NCBI GenBank assembly: GCA_964058805.1
Contig: CAXKVV010001129.1
Span: forward strand, 1-26,832
DNA from: Schoenoplectus triqueter
Taxonomy: Eukaryota; Streptophyta; Magnoliopsida; Poales; Cyperaceae
Reading direction: 5' to 3'
Length of the DNA stretch: 26,832 nt
Shown: one piece after another, positions 1-8,898 of the stretch
How positions within the stretch are numbered: the stretch's first letter is position 1
How the letters are laid out: the number at the start of each line of letters is the position of its first letter
Position numbers and translations under genes: made by a program
Notes under the pieces: generated by a model
What the model saw: only the letters and a program-made list of their open reading frames with translations
The model's database searches: none
What the model was told of the DNA's origin: nothing

Positions 1-200
1 AGGAGTGATTATTTAATTTTCACTGAATTATGTGCAGTTATGGGGCCAAAAATATTGAAATACTCAAATAATATTTTTTTTTAAATAGCTGTTTCTAATG
101 CATCTTACTTATGTTTTGGGAAAAAATAGTGTCGTAGAATATTCATATCGAAGTTTTAATTGAGCAATCTTATAATAGACATGATTAGGAGTAATTATAT

Positions 201-206
201 GAATTC
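201..206. other. GAATTC, once per HOR copy (M2)
   Basis: I found GAATTC only in M2 of each unit: 201, 3467, 6733, 10011, 13289, 16563, 19841, 23119 and 26397. The spacing reproduces the HOR lengths (3,266, 3,274 or 3,278 bp). It is a convenient marker of the higher-order period, with no inferred function. Confidence 0.85.
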
Positions 207-1168
207 GCACGAAATTATGTGTGTTTATGCGGCCAAAAAATTTAAAAAAGTCAAACAACTTGTTTAAACAGCAGTTTTTAATGCATCTACTTATGTTTTG
301 CGCCAAATTTGTGTCATAGAATATTTATATCGAAGTTTTCATTAGATAATCTTATAATAGGTATAATTAAAAGTAATTATATTAATTTTCACGAAATTAT
401 ACATAGTTATGCGGTAAAAAAATTTGACAAACTCAATCAGCTAGTTTAAACTGCTGTTCTTTTAATGCATCTTACCTATGTTTTGTGCAAACTTGGTGTC
501 GTAGAATATTCATATCGAGGTATTAATTGGATAATCTTCTAATGGGCACTAATAGGTGTAATTATATTAATTTTCACGAAATTATATGTAGTTATGAGAC
601 AATAAATTTTGAAAATCTTAAACAACTAGTTTAAACAGCAATTTCAAATGTATCTTATTTTTGCTTTATGAAAAATTACAGTTATAGGATATTCATATTG
701 GAGTGTTAATTGGAAAATCATATAATAGGCATAATTAGGAGTAATTATATTAATTTGCGTGAAATTATGTCTAGTTATGCAGCCAAAAAATTTACAAAAC
801 TCAAACAACTTGTTTAAACAGCTATTTTTAATGCATCTTACTTATTTTTTATGCGAAATTCATATCGTAGAATGTTCATATCGAAGTGTCAATTGGATAA
901 TCTTCCAATAGGAATAATTAGGAGTAATTATATTAATTTTCACGAAATTATGTGTCATTATGAGGCAATAAATGTTAAAAATCTTAAACAACTTGTTTAA
1001 ACAGCAATTTCTAATGTATCTTACTTATGTCTTATGAACAAATAGTGTCCTATGATGTTCGTATCGAAGTGTTAATTTGACAATCTTATAACAGGCATAG
1101 TTAGGAGTAATTATATTAATTCGCTCGAAATTATGTGTGGTTTTGATGCAAAAAATGTTGAAAATCTT

Positions 1169-1175
1169 AAACAAC
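1169..1175. other. 13-bp deletion junction in M7, copy 1
   Basis: A single AAACAAC remains here where copies 3-8 have AAACAAC, then TTGTTT, then AAACAAC. The missing 13 bp equal one repeat plus the spacer. That is the signature of deletion between 7-bp direct repeats by slippage or microhomology-mediated joining. The monomer drops from 183 to 170 bp and loses its palindrome. Confidence 0.9.
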
Positions 1176-1355
1176 GGTTTCTAATGCAACTTACTTATAT
1201 TTTGTGTAAAATTAGCATCATAGAATATTCATATAAAAGTTATAATTGGACAATCATATAATAGGCATAATTATGAGTAATTATATTAATTTTTACGAAA
1301 TTATATGTAGTTATGCGGCCAAAAAATTTCAAAAACTCAATCAATTTGTTTAAAC

Positions 1356-1358
1356 AAA
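1356..1358. other. One-base A insertion in M8, copies 1 and 2
   Basis: Copies 1 and 2 read CAAAC (A run 1356-1358, and again at 4622-4624). Copies 3-8 read CAAC. With the 13-bp deletion in M7 it gives the net 12-bp length difference between 3,266 and 3,278. It lies right next to the GTTTAAAC palindrome of M8. Confidence 0.88.
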
Positions 1359-3266
1359 CTTTTTTCAATGCATCTTATTTATGTTTCGTGCAAAATTTGT
1401 GCCGTACAATGTTCATATCGAAGTGTTAATTGGATAATCTTCTAATAGGTATAATTAGGGGTAACTATATTAATTTTCACGAAGTTACGCGCAGTTATGA
1501 GTCAAAAAAATATTAAAACTCTTAAACTACTTGTTTAAACAGCGGTTTCTAATGTATCTTACTTATGTTTTATGAAAAAATAGTATCGTAGGATATTCAT
1601 ATCTAAGTTTTAATTGGACAATCTTGTAATAGGCATAATTGTGAGTAGTTATATTATTTTGCATGAAATTATGTGTATTTATGCGGCCAAAAATTTTGTT
1701 AAACACAAACAACTTGTTTAAACAGCTGTTTTTAATTCACCTACTTATGTCTTGTGCAAACCTAGTGTCGTAGAATGTTCATATCGAAGTGCAAATCATT
1801 TAATATTTTAATAGGCACAATTAGGAGTAATTCTATTAATTTTCATGAAATTAAATGTAGTTATGAGGCCAAAAATGTTGGAAAACCTAACTTTTTGAAA
1901 TAGCAGTTTCTAGTGCATCTTACTTATGTTTTGAGGAAATATAGTGCCCTAAAATATTCATTTTGAAGTGTTAATTGAACAATCTTATAATAGGCATAAT
2001 TAGGAGTAATTATATTAATCTGCACCAAATTATGTGTAGTTATGCGGCCATAAATTTTCATAAAGCCAAACAACTTGTTTAAACAGCGATTTTTAGGGCA
2101 TCTTACTTATGTTTTGTGCAATATTAGCGTTATAGAATATTCATATCGAAGTTCTAATTGGACAATTTTATAATAGGCGTAATTAGGATTGATTGTATTA
2201 ATTTGCATGGAATTATACGTAGTTATGCGGCCAAAAATTATGAAAAACTCAAACAGCAGTTTTGAATGCATCTTACTTATGTTTTGCGCGGAATTAGCGT
2301 CATAGAACATTCATATCAAAATTTTAATAGGACAATCTTATAATAGGCATAATCAGGAGTAAATATTTTAATTTGCGCGAAATTATGTGTCGTTGTGCGG
2401 CCAAAAATTTTCATAAAGCCAAACAAATTGTTTAAACAGCAGTTTTTAACGCATCTTACTTATGTTTTGTGCAAAAATGGCGTTATAGAATATTCATATC
2501 GAAGTTTTAATTGGACAATTTTATAATATGCGTAATTAGGAGTAGTTACATTAATTTTCATGAGATTATGTGTAGTTATGAGGGCAAAAATTTTAAAAAC
2601 TCAAACAATCTTTTTATTAGTAGCAGTTTCTAAAGCATCTTACTTACGTTTTGTGAAAAATTAGTATCGTAGAATATTCATATCAACGTGTTGATTGAAA
2701 AATCATATAAAAGACATGATTAGGAGTAATTATATTAATTTATACGAAATTATGTACAGTTATGCGGCCAAAAAATTTGGAACGATCAAACAACTTGTTT
2801 AAACAGCAGTTTTTAATGCATCTTACTTAAGTTTTGTGCAAAATTAGTGTTGCACAACATTCATCTCGATGTTTTAATAGGAAAATCGTACTATAGACAT
2901 ATTTAGGAGTAATTATAGTAATTTATAAGAAATTATGTGCAGTTACGCAGCCAATATTTTTGAAAAACTCAAATAACTCGTTTAAACAGCCGTTTTTAAT
3001 GCATCTTACTTATGTTTTGTGTTAAATTAGCGCCGTAGAATATTCATATCGATGTTTTAATTAGAAGATCTTATAATAGGCATGTTAGGAGTAATTATAC
3101 TAATTTATAAGAAACTATGTGTAATTATGCGGCCGAAAAGTTTAGAAAACTCAAACAACTTTGTTTAAACAGTTGTTTTTAAAGCCTCCCACTTATGTTT
3201 TGTGCAGAATTAGTGTTGTAGAATGTTCATGTTGAAGTGTTAATTAGATAATTTATAGGCATAATT

Positions 3267-6200
3267 AGGAGTGATTATTTAATTTTCACTGAATTATGTG
3301 CAGTTATGGGGCCAAAAATATTGAAATACTCAAATAATATTTTTTTTTAAATAGCTGTTTCTAATGCATCTTACTTATGTTTTGGGAAAAAATAGTGTCG
3401 TAGAATATTCATATCGAAGTTTTAATTGAGCAATCTTATAATAGACATGATTAGGAGTAATTATATGAATTCGCACGAAATTATGTGTGTTTATGCGGCC
3501 AAAAAATTTAAAAAAGTCAAACAACTTGTTTAAACAGCAGTTTTTAATGCATCTACTTATGTTTTGCGCCAAATTTGTGTCATAGAATATTTATATCGAA
3601 GTTTTCATTAGATAATCTTATAATAGGTATAATTAAAAGTAATTATATTAATTTTCACGAAATTATACATAGTTATGCGGTAAAAAAATTTGACAAACTC
3701 AATCAGCTAGTTTAAACTGCTGTTCTTTTAATGCATCTTACCTATGTTTTGTGCAAACTTGGTGTCGTAGAATATTCATATCGAGGTATTAATTGGATAA
3801 TCTTCTAATGGGCACTAATAGGTGTAATTATATTAATTTTCACGAAATTATATGTAGTTATGAGACAATAAATTTTGAAAATCTTAAACAACTAGTTTAA
3901 ACAGCAATTTCAAATGTATCTTATTTTTGCTTTATGAAAAATTACAGTTATAGGATATTCATATTGGAGTGTTAATTGGAAAATCATATAATAGGCATAA
4001 TTAGGAGTAATTATATTAATTTGCGTGAAATTATGTCTAGTTATGCAGCCAAAAAATTTACAAAACTCAAACAACTTGTTTAAACAGCTATTTTTAATGC
4101 ATCTTACTTATTTTTTATGCGAAATTCATATCGTAGAATGTTCATATCGAAGTGTCAATTGGATAATCTTCCAATAGGAATAATTAGGAGTAATTATATT
4201 AATTTTCACGAAATTATGTGTCATTATGAGGCAATAAATGTTAAAAATCTTAAACAACTTGTTTAAACAGCAATTTCTAATGTATCTTACTTATGTCTTA
4301 TGAACAAATAGTGTCCTATGATGTTCGTATCGAAGTGTTAATTTGACAATCTTATAACAGGCATAGTTAGGAGTAATTATATTAATTCGCTCGAAATTAT
4401 GTGTGGTTTTGATGCAAAAAATGTTGAAAATCTTAAACAACGGTTTCTAATGCAACTTACTTATATTTTGTGTAAAATTAGCATCATAGAATATTCATAT
4501 AAAAGTTATAATTGGACAATCATATAATAGGCATAATTATGAGTAATTATATTAATTTTTATGAAATTATATGTAGTTATGCGGCCAAAAAATTTCAAAA
4601 ACTCAATCAATTTGTTTAAACAAACTTTTTTCAATGCATCTTATTTATGTTTCGTGCAAAATTTGTGCCGTACAATGTTCATATCGAAGTGTTAATTGGA
4701 TAATCTTCTAATAGGTATAATTAGGGGTAACTATATTAATTTTCACGAAGTTACGCGCAGTTATGAGTCAAAAAAATATTAAAACTCTTAAACTACTTGT
4801 TTAAACAGCGGTTTCTAATGTATCTTACTTATGTTTTATGAAAAAATAGTATCGTAGGATATTCATATCTAAGTTTTAATTGGACAATCTTGTAATAGGC
4901 ATAATTGTGAGTAGTTATATTATTTTGCATGAAATTATGTGTATTTATGCGGCCAAAAATTTTGTTAAACACAAACAACTTGTTTAAACAGCTGTTTTTA
5001 ATTCACCTACTTATGTCTTGTGCAAACCTAGTGTCGTAGAATGTTCATATCGAAGTGCAAATCATTTAATATTTTAATAGGCACAATTAGGAGTAATTCT
5101 ATTAATTTTCATGAAATTAGATGTAGTTATGAGGCCAAAAATGTTGGAAAACCTAACTTTTTGAAATAGCAGTTTCTAGTGCATCTTACTTATGTTTTGA
5201 GGAAATATAGTGCCCTAAAATATTCATTTTGAAGTGTTAATTGAACAATCTTATAATAGGCATAATTAGGAGTAATTATATTAATCTGCACCAAATTATG
5301 TGTAGTTATGCGGCCATAAATTTTCATAAAGCCAAACAACTTGTTTAAACAGCGATTTTTAGGGCATCTTACTTATGTTTTGTGCAATATTAGCGTTATA
5401 GAATATTCATATCGAAGTTCTAATTGGACAATTTTATAATAGGCGTAATTAGGATTGATTGTATTAATTTGCATGGAATTATACGTAGTTATGCGGCCAA
5501 AAATTATGAAAAACTCAAACAGCAGTTTTGAATGCATCTTACTTATGTTTTGCGCGGAATTAGCGTCATAGAACATTCATATCAAAATTTTAATAGGACA
5601 ATCTTATAATAGGCATAATCAGGAGTAAATATTTTAATTTGCGCGAAATTATGTGTCGTTGTGCGGCCAAAAATTTTCATAAAGCCAAACAAATTGTTTA
5701 AACAGCAGTTTTTAACGCATCTTACTTATGTTTTGTGCAAAAATGGCGTTATAGAATATTCATATCGAAGTTTTAATTGGACAATTTTATAATATGCGTA
5801 ATTAGGAGTAGTTACATTAATTTTCATGAGATTATGTGTAGTTATGAGGGCAAAAATTTTAAAAACTCAAACAATCTTTTTATTAGTAGCAGTTTATAAA
5901 GCATCTTACTTACGTTTTGTGAAAAATTAGTATCGTAGAATATTCATATCAACGTGTTGATTGAAAAATCATATAAAAGACATGATTAGGAGTAATTATA
6001 TTAATTTATACGAAATTATGTACAGTTATGCGGCCAAAAAATTTGGAACGATCAAACAACTTGTTTAAACAGCAGTTTTTAATGCATCTTACTTAAGTTT
6101 TGTGCAAAATTAGTGTTGCACAACATTCATCTCGATGTTTTAATAGGAAAATCGTACTATAGACATATTTAGGAGTAATTATAGTAATTTATAAGAAATT

Positions 6201-6532
6201 ATGTGCAGTTACGCAGCCAATATTTTCGAAAAACTCAAATAACTCGTTTAAACAGCCGTTTTTAATGCATCTTACTTATGTTTTGTGTTAAATTAGCGCC
6301 GTAGAATATTCATATCGATGTTTTAATTAGAAGATCTTATAATAGGCATGTTAGGAGTAATTATACTAATTTATAAGAAACTATGTGTAATTATGCGGCC
6401 GAAAAGTTTAGAAAACTCAAACAACTTTGTTTAAACAGTTGTTTTTAAAGCCTCCCACTTATGTTTTGTGCAGAATTAGTGTTGTAGAATGTTCATGTTG
6501 AAGTGTTAATTAGATAATTTATAGGCATAATT
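3267..6532. repeat. HOR copy 2 (3,266 bp, deletion haplotype)
   Basis: This is a complete 18-monomer unit offset by exactly 3,266 bp from copy 1. It carries the same 13-bp deletion in M7 (junction 4435-4441) and the same extra A in M8 (run 4622-4624), so the two copies share a recent ancestor. Two private substitutions were seen: T for C at 4562 (M8, CpG to TpG) and A for C at 5896 (M15). It has G at the position equivalent to 1854 and C at the position equivalent to 2961, like copies 3-8. Confidence 0.95.
4435..4441. other. 13-bp deletion junction in M7, copy 2
   Basis: This is the same junction as in copy 1, 3,266 bp downstream. Together with the shared extra A in M8 it shows common descent of copies 1 and 2. 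Confidence 0.9.
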
Positions 6533-6718
6533 AGGAGTGATTATTTAATTTTCACTGAATTATGTGCAGTTATGGGGCCAAAAATATTGAAATACTCAAA
6601 TAATATTTTTTTTTAAATAGCTGTTTCTAATGCATCTTACTTATGTTTTGGGAAAAAATAGTGTCGTAGAATATTCATATCGAAGTTTTAATTGAGCAAT
6701 CTTATAATAGACATGATT
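6533..6718. repeat. Monomer M1, type B2 (186 bp)
   Basis: This is the longest monomer. It has GGGGCC where A types have GCGGCC, TTTCTAATG where A types have TTTTTAATG, and GGGAAAAAATAG downstream, which places it with M11 and M15. The central palindrome is absent: a run of nine T (6606-6614) followed by AAATAGC stands in its place. The end reads AGACATGATT, shared with M15. Confidence 0.88.
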
Positions 6719-6900
6719 AGGAGTAATTATATGAATTCGCACGAAATTATGTGTGTTTATGCGGCCAAAAAATTTAAAAAAGTCAAACAACTTGTTTAAA
6801 CAGCAGTTTTTAATGCATCTACTTATGTTTTGCGCCAAATTTGTGTCATAGAATATTTATATCGAAGTTTTCATTAGATAATCTTATAATAGGTATAATT
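6719..6900. repeat. Monomer M2, type A (182 bp)
   Basis: This is a typical A monomer with GCGGCC, GTTTAAAC and GTTTTTAATGCATC. It contains the only GAATTC I found in the HOR (6733-6738). AGGAGT followed by ATG seven bases later resembles a bacterial start site, but the frame closes after 22 codons at the TAA inside the palindrome. This monomer and part of M1 host an accidental minus-strand open frame without ATG. Confidence 0.88.
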
Positions 6901-7085
6901 AAAAGTAATTATATTAATTTTCACGAAATTATACATAGTTATGCGGTAAAAAAATTTGACAAACTCAATCAGCTAGTTTAAACTGCTGTTCTTTTAATGC
7001 ATCTTACCTATGTTTTGTGCAAACTTGGTGTCGTAGAATATTCATATCGAGGTATTAATTGGATAATCTTCTAATGGGCACTAAT
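6901..7085. repeat. Monomer M3, type A, dimer subtype (185 bp)
   Basis: The body is A type, but GCGGTAAAA replaces GCGGCCAAA and the 5' part reads TTTTCACG as in most B monomers. CTCAATCA is shared only with M8. The palindrome is present and followed by TGC. A small length increase in TTCTTTTAATG explains the 185 bp. The end reads GGATAATCTTCTAAT, a mark shared with M5 and M8, the other A monomers that directly precede a B1 monomer. Confidence 0.88.
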
Positions 7086-7268
7086 AGGTGTAATTATATT
7101 AATTTTCACGAAATTATATGTAGTTATGAGACAATAAATTTTGAAAATCTTAAACAACTAGTTTAAACAGCAATTTCAAATGTATCTTATTTTTGCTTTA
7201 TGAAAAATTACAGTTATAGGATATTCATATTGGAGTGTTAATTGGAAAATCATATAATAGGCATAATT
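7086..7268. repeat. Monomer M4, type B1 (183 bp)
   Basis: B1 marks are GAGACAATAAAT, AATCTTAAACAAC and TTTCAAATGTATC. The palindrome is present as CTAGTTTAAACAGC. The otherwise strongly conserved downstream box is at its weakest here (GTATCTTATTTTTGCTTTA). The 3' part, ACAGTTATAGGATATTC, is also unusual. Its closest relative inside the unit appears to be M6. Confidence 0.87.
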
Positions 7269-7451
7269 AGGAGTAATTATATTAATTTGCGTGAAATTAT
7301 GTCTAGTTATGCAGCCAAAAAATTTACAAAACTCAAACAACTTGTTTAAACAGCTATTTTTAATGCATCTTACTTATTTTTTATGCGAAATTCATATCGT
7401 AGAATGTTCATATCGAAGTGTCAATTGGATAATCTTCCAATAGGAATAATT
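7269..7451. repeat. Monomer M5, type A, dimer subtype (183 bp)
   Basis: This A monomer has TTTGCGTG at its 5' part, GCAGCC instead of GCGGCC and an intact palindrome. It ends GGATAATCTTCCAAT, the mark of A monomers that precede a B1 monomer. It is the site of the 4-bp GTGA deletion in copy 5 and of the A to T change at 23818 in copy 8. Confidence 0.87.
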
Positions 7452-7634
7452 AGGAGTAATTATATTAATTTTCACGAAATTATGTGTCATTATGAGGCAA
7501 TAAATGTTAAAAATCTTAAACAACTTGTTTAAACAGCAATTTCTAATGTATCTTACTTATGTCTTATGAACAAATAGTGTCCTATGATGTTCGTATCGAA
7601 GTGTTAATTTGACAATCTTATAACAGGCATAGTT
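7452..7634. repeat. Monomer M6, type B1 (183 bp)
   Basis: B1 marks are TTTTCACG, GAGGCAATAAATG, AATCTTAAACAAC, TTTCTAATGTATC and GTCTTATGAACAAATAG. The palindrome is intact. The 3' part reads GTTCGTATCGAAG and TTTGACAATC. It follows M5 as the second half of an A-B1 dimer. Confidence 0.87.
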
Positions 7635-7817
7635 AGGAGTAATTATATTAATTCGCTCGAAATTATGTGTGGTTTTGATGCAAAAAATGTTGAAAATCTT
7701 AAACAACTTGTTTAAACAACGGTTTCTAATGCAACTTACTTATATTTTGTGTAAAATTAGCATCATAGAATATTCATATAAAAGTTATAATTGGACAATC
7801 ATATAATAGGCATAATT
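7635..7817. repeat. Monomer M7, type B1 with A-like 5' end (183 bp)
   Basis: The 5' end, TTCGCTCG, is A-like, while GATGCAAAAAATG, AATCTTAAACAAC and GGTTTCTAATG are B-like, so this may be a recombinant monomer. It breaks the A/B alternation because it directly follows B1 monomer M6. It has the longest perfect palindrome among the monomers, TTGTTTAAACAA (7708-7719). That palindrome lies between two AAACAAC repeats (7701-7707 and 7714-7720) and is deleted in copies 1 and 2. Copies 6 and 7 share an A to C change here. Confidence 0.87.
7708..7719. repeat. 12-bp perfect palindrome in M7
   Basis: TTGTTTAAACAA is its own reverse complement. It sits between and partly overlaps two direct AAACAAC repeats (7701-7707, 7714-7720). 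It is present in copies 3-8 and missing from copies 1 and 2. Confidence 0.88.
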
Positions 7818-8000
7818 ATGAGTAATTATATTAATTTTTACGAAATTATATGTAGTTATGCGGCCAAAAAATTTCAAAAACTCAATCAATTTGTTTAAAC
7901 AACTTTTTTCAATGCATCTTATTTATGTTTCGTGCAAAATTTGTGCCGTACAATGTTCATATCGAAGTGTTAATTGGATAATCTTCTAATAGGTATAATT
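7818..8000. repeat. Monomer M8, type A, dimer subtype (183 bp)
   Basis: A marks are GCGGCC and a GTGCAAAATT 3' half. CTCAATCA is shared with M3, and the end reads GGATAATCTTCTAAT as in M3 and M5. GTTTAAACAAC is followed by six T. Copies 1 and 2 have one extra A here (CAAAC instead of CAAC), which makes the monomer 184 bp. Copy 2 has a private CpG to TpG change at 4562. Confidence 0.87.
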
Positions 8001-8184
8001 AGGGGTAACTATATTAATTTTCACGAAGTTACGCGCAGTTATGAGTCAAAAAAATATTAAAACTCTTAAACTACTTGTTTAAACAGCGGTTTCTAATGTA
8101 TCTTACTTATGTTTTATGAAAAAATAGTATCGTAGGATATTCATATCTAAGTTTTAATTGGACAATCTTGTAATAGGCATAATT
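8001..8184. repeat. Monomer M9, type B1 (184 bp)
   Basis: B1 marks are TTTTCACG, GAGTCAAAAAAATATT, CTCTTAAACTAC, GTTTCTAATGTATC and ATGAAAAAATAG. The palindrome is intact. CGAAGTTACGCGCAG gives an unusual cluster of CpG in its 5' half. It completes the M8-M9 A-B1 dimer. Confidence 0.87.
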
Positions 8185-8366
8185 GTGAGTAGTTATATTA
8201 TTTTGCATGAAATTATGTGTATTTATGCGGCCAAAAATTTTGTTAAACACAAACAACTTGTTTAAACAGCTGTTTTTAATTCACCTACTTATGTCTTGTG
8301 CAAACCTAGTGTCGTAGAATGTTCATATCGAAGTGCAAATCATTTAATATTTTAATAGGCACAATT
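8185..8366. repeat. Monomer M10, type A (182 bp)
   Basis: A marks are TTTGCATG, GCGGCC and an intact palindrome followed by GCTGTTTTTAATT. Its downstream box is altered (TTCACCTACTTATGTCTTG). Its 3' end, CAAATCATTTAATATTTT, is the most divergent of all monomers and does not carry the GGATAATCTTC mark. Confidence 0.86.
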
Positions 8367-8545
8367 AGGAGTAATTCTATTAATTTTCATGAAATTAGAT
8401 GTAGTTATGAGGCCAAAAATGTTGGAAAACCTAACTTTTTGAAATAGCAGTTTCTAGTGCATCTTACTTATGTTTTGAGGAAATATAGTGCCCTAAAATA
8501 TTCATTTTGAAGTGTTAATTGAACAATCTTATAATAGGCATAATT
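8367..8545. repeat. Monomer M11, type B2 (179 bp)
   Basis: B2 marks are TTTTCATG, GAGGCC, CTTTTTGAAATAGC in place of the palindrome, and TTTCTAGTGC followed by GAGGAAATATAG. The 3' half is degenerate (GCCCTAAAATATTCATTTT). Copy 1 has A and all other full copies have G at the position equivalent to 1854. Confidence 0.87.
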
Positions 8546-8728
8546 AGGAGTAATTATATTAATCTGCACCAAATTATGTGTAGTTATGCGGCCATAAATT
8601 TTCATAAAGCCAAACAACTTGTTTAAACAGCGATTTTTAGGGCATCTTACTTATGTTTTGTGCAATATTAGCGTTATAGAATATTCATATCGAAGTTCTA
8701 ATTGGACAATTTTATAATAGGCGTAATT
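8546..8728. repeat. Monomer M12, type A (183 bp)
   Basis: This A monomer has TCTGCACC, GCGGCCATAAATTTTC, AAAGCCAAAC and an intact palindrome followed by GCGATTTTTAGGGC. ATTTTCATAAAGCC and the 3' stretch GTTATAGAATATTC through CAATTTTATAATA are shared with M14 only, which marks the two as sister monomers. Confidence 0.87.
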
Positions 8729-8898
8729 AGGATTGATTGTATTAATTTGCATGGAATTATACGTAGTTATGCGGCCAAAAATTATGAAAAACTCAAACAG
8801 CAGTTTTGAATGCATCTTACTTATGTTTTGCGCGGAATTAGCGTCATAGAACATTCATATCAAAATTTTAATAGGACAATCTTATAATAGGCATAATC
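8729..8898. repeat. Monomer M13, type A, palindrome deleted (170 bp)
   Basis: This is the shortest monomer in the canonical unit. CTCAAACAGCAG shows that 13 bp containing the central palindrome are missing. The junction, AAAC at 8795-8798, fits a deletion between AAAC repeats. The loss is fixed in all eight full copies. It also removes in-frame stops and so permits the accidental 67-codon minus-strand frame. Copy 8 has a private G to A change here (25125). Confidence 0.88.

Larger units (their letters stand above)
1..3266. repeat. HOR copy 1 (3,266 bp, deletion haplotype)
   Basis: This is a complete 18-monomer unit. Monomer starts are at 1, 187, 369, 554, 737, 920, 1103, 1273, 1457, 1641, 1823, 2002, 2185, 2355, 2538, 2722, 2905 and 3087. 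It shares with copy 2 a 13-bp deletion in M7 (junction at 1169-1175) and one extra A in M8 (run at 1356-1358). Two private substitutions were seen: A instead of G at 1854 (M11), and T instead of C at 2961 (M17, a CpG to TpG change). Confidence 0.95.

Noticed and set aside
160..190. TATAAT-like hexamers (CTTATAATAGGC) near each monomer end as promoters
   Set aside because: The hexamer comes from AT-rich monomer sequence repeated every 182 bp, has no properly spaced partner element and no gene downstream.
199..267. AGGAGT followed seven bases later by ATG and a 22-codon plus-strand frame in M2, with a similar frame in M5 and M16
   Set aside because: It resembles a bacterial ribosome-binding site and small ORF, but AGGAGT is simply the conserved monomer start, most monomers lack the ATG, and the frame ends at the TAA in the palindrome. 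The context is eukaryotic satellite DNA.
109..306. 65-codon minus-strand open frame recurring once per HOR copy (nine times)
   Set aside because: It starts with TTG rather than ATG, consists of reverse-complemented satellite monomer sequence (M1-M2), has no recognisable domain and repeats only because the HOR repeats. It is a by-product of AT-rich tandem DNA.
2107..2310. 67-codon minus-strand ATG frame recurring once per full HOR copy
   Set aside because: It spans M12-M13 and is open because the 13-bp deletion in M13 changes the frame. It shows the same satellite-derived composition as the 65-codon frame and no domain. A copy 8 base change alters one residue with no sign of constraint.
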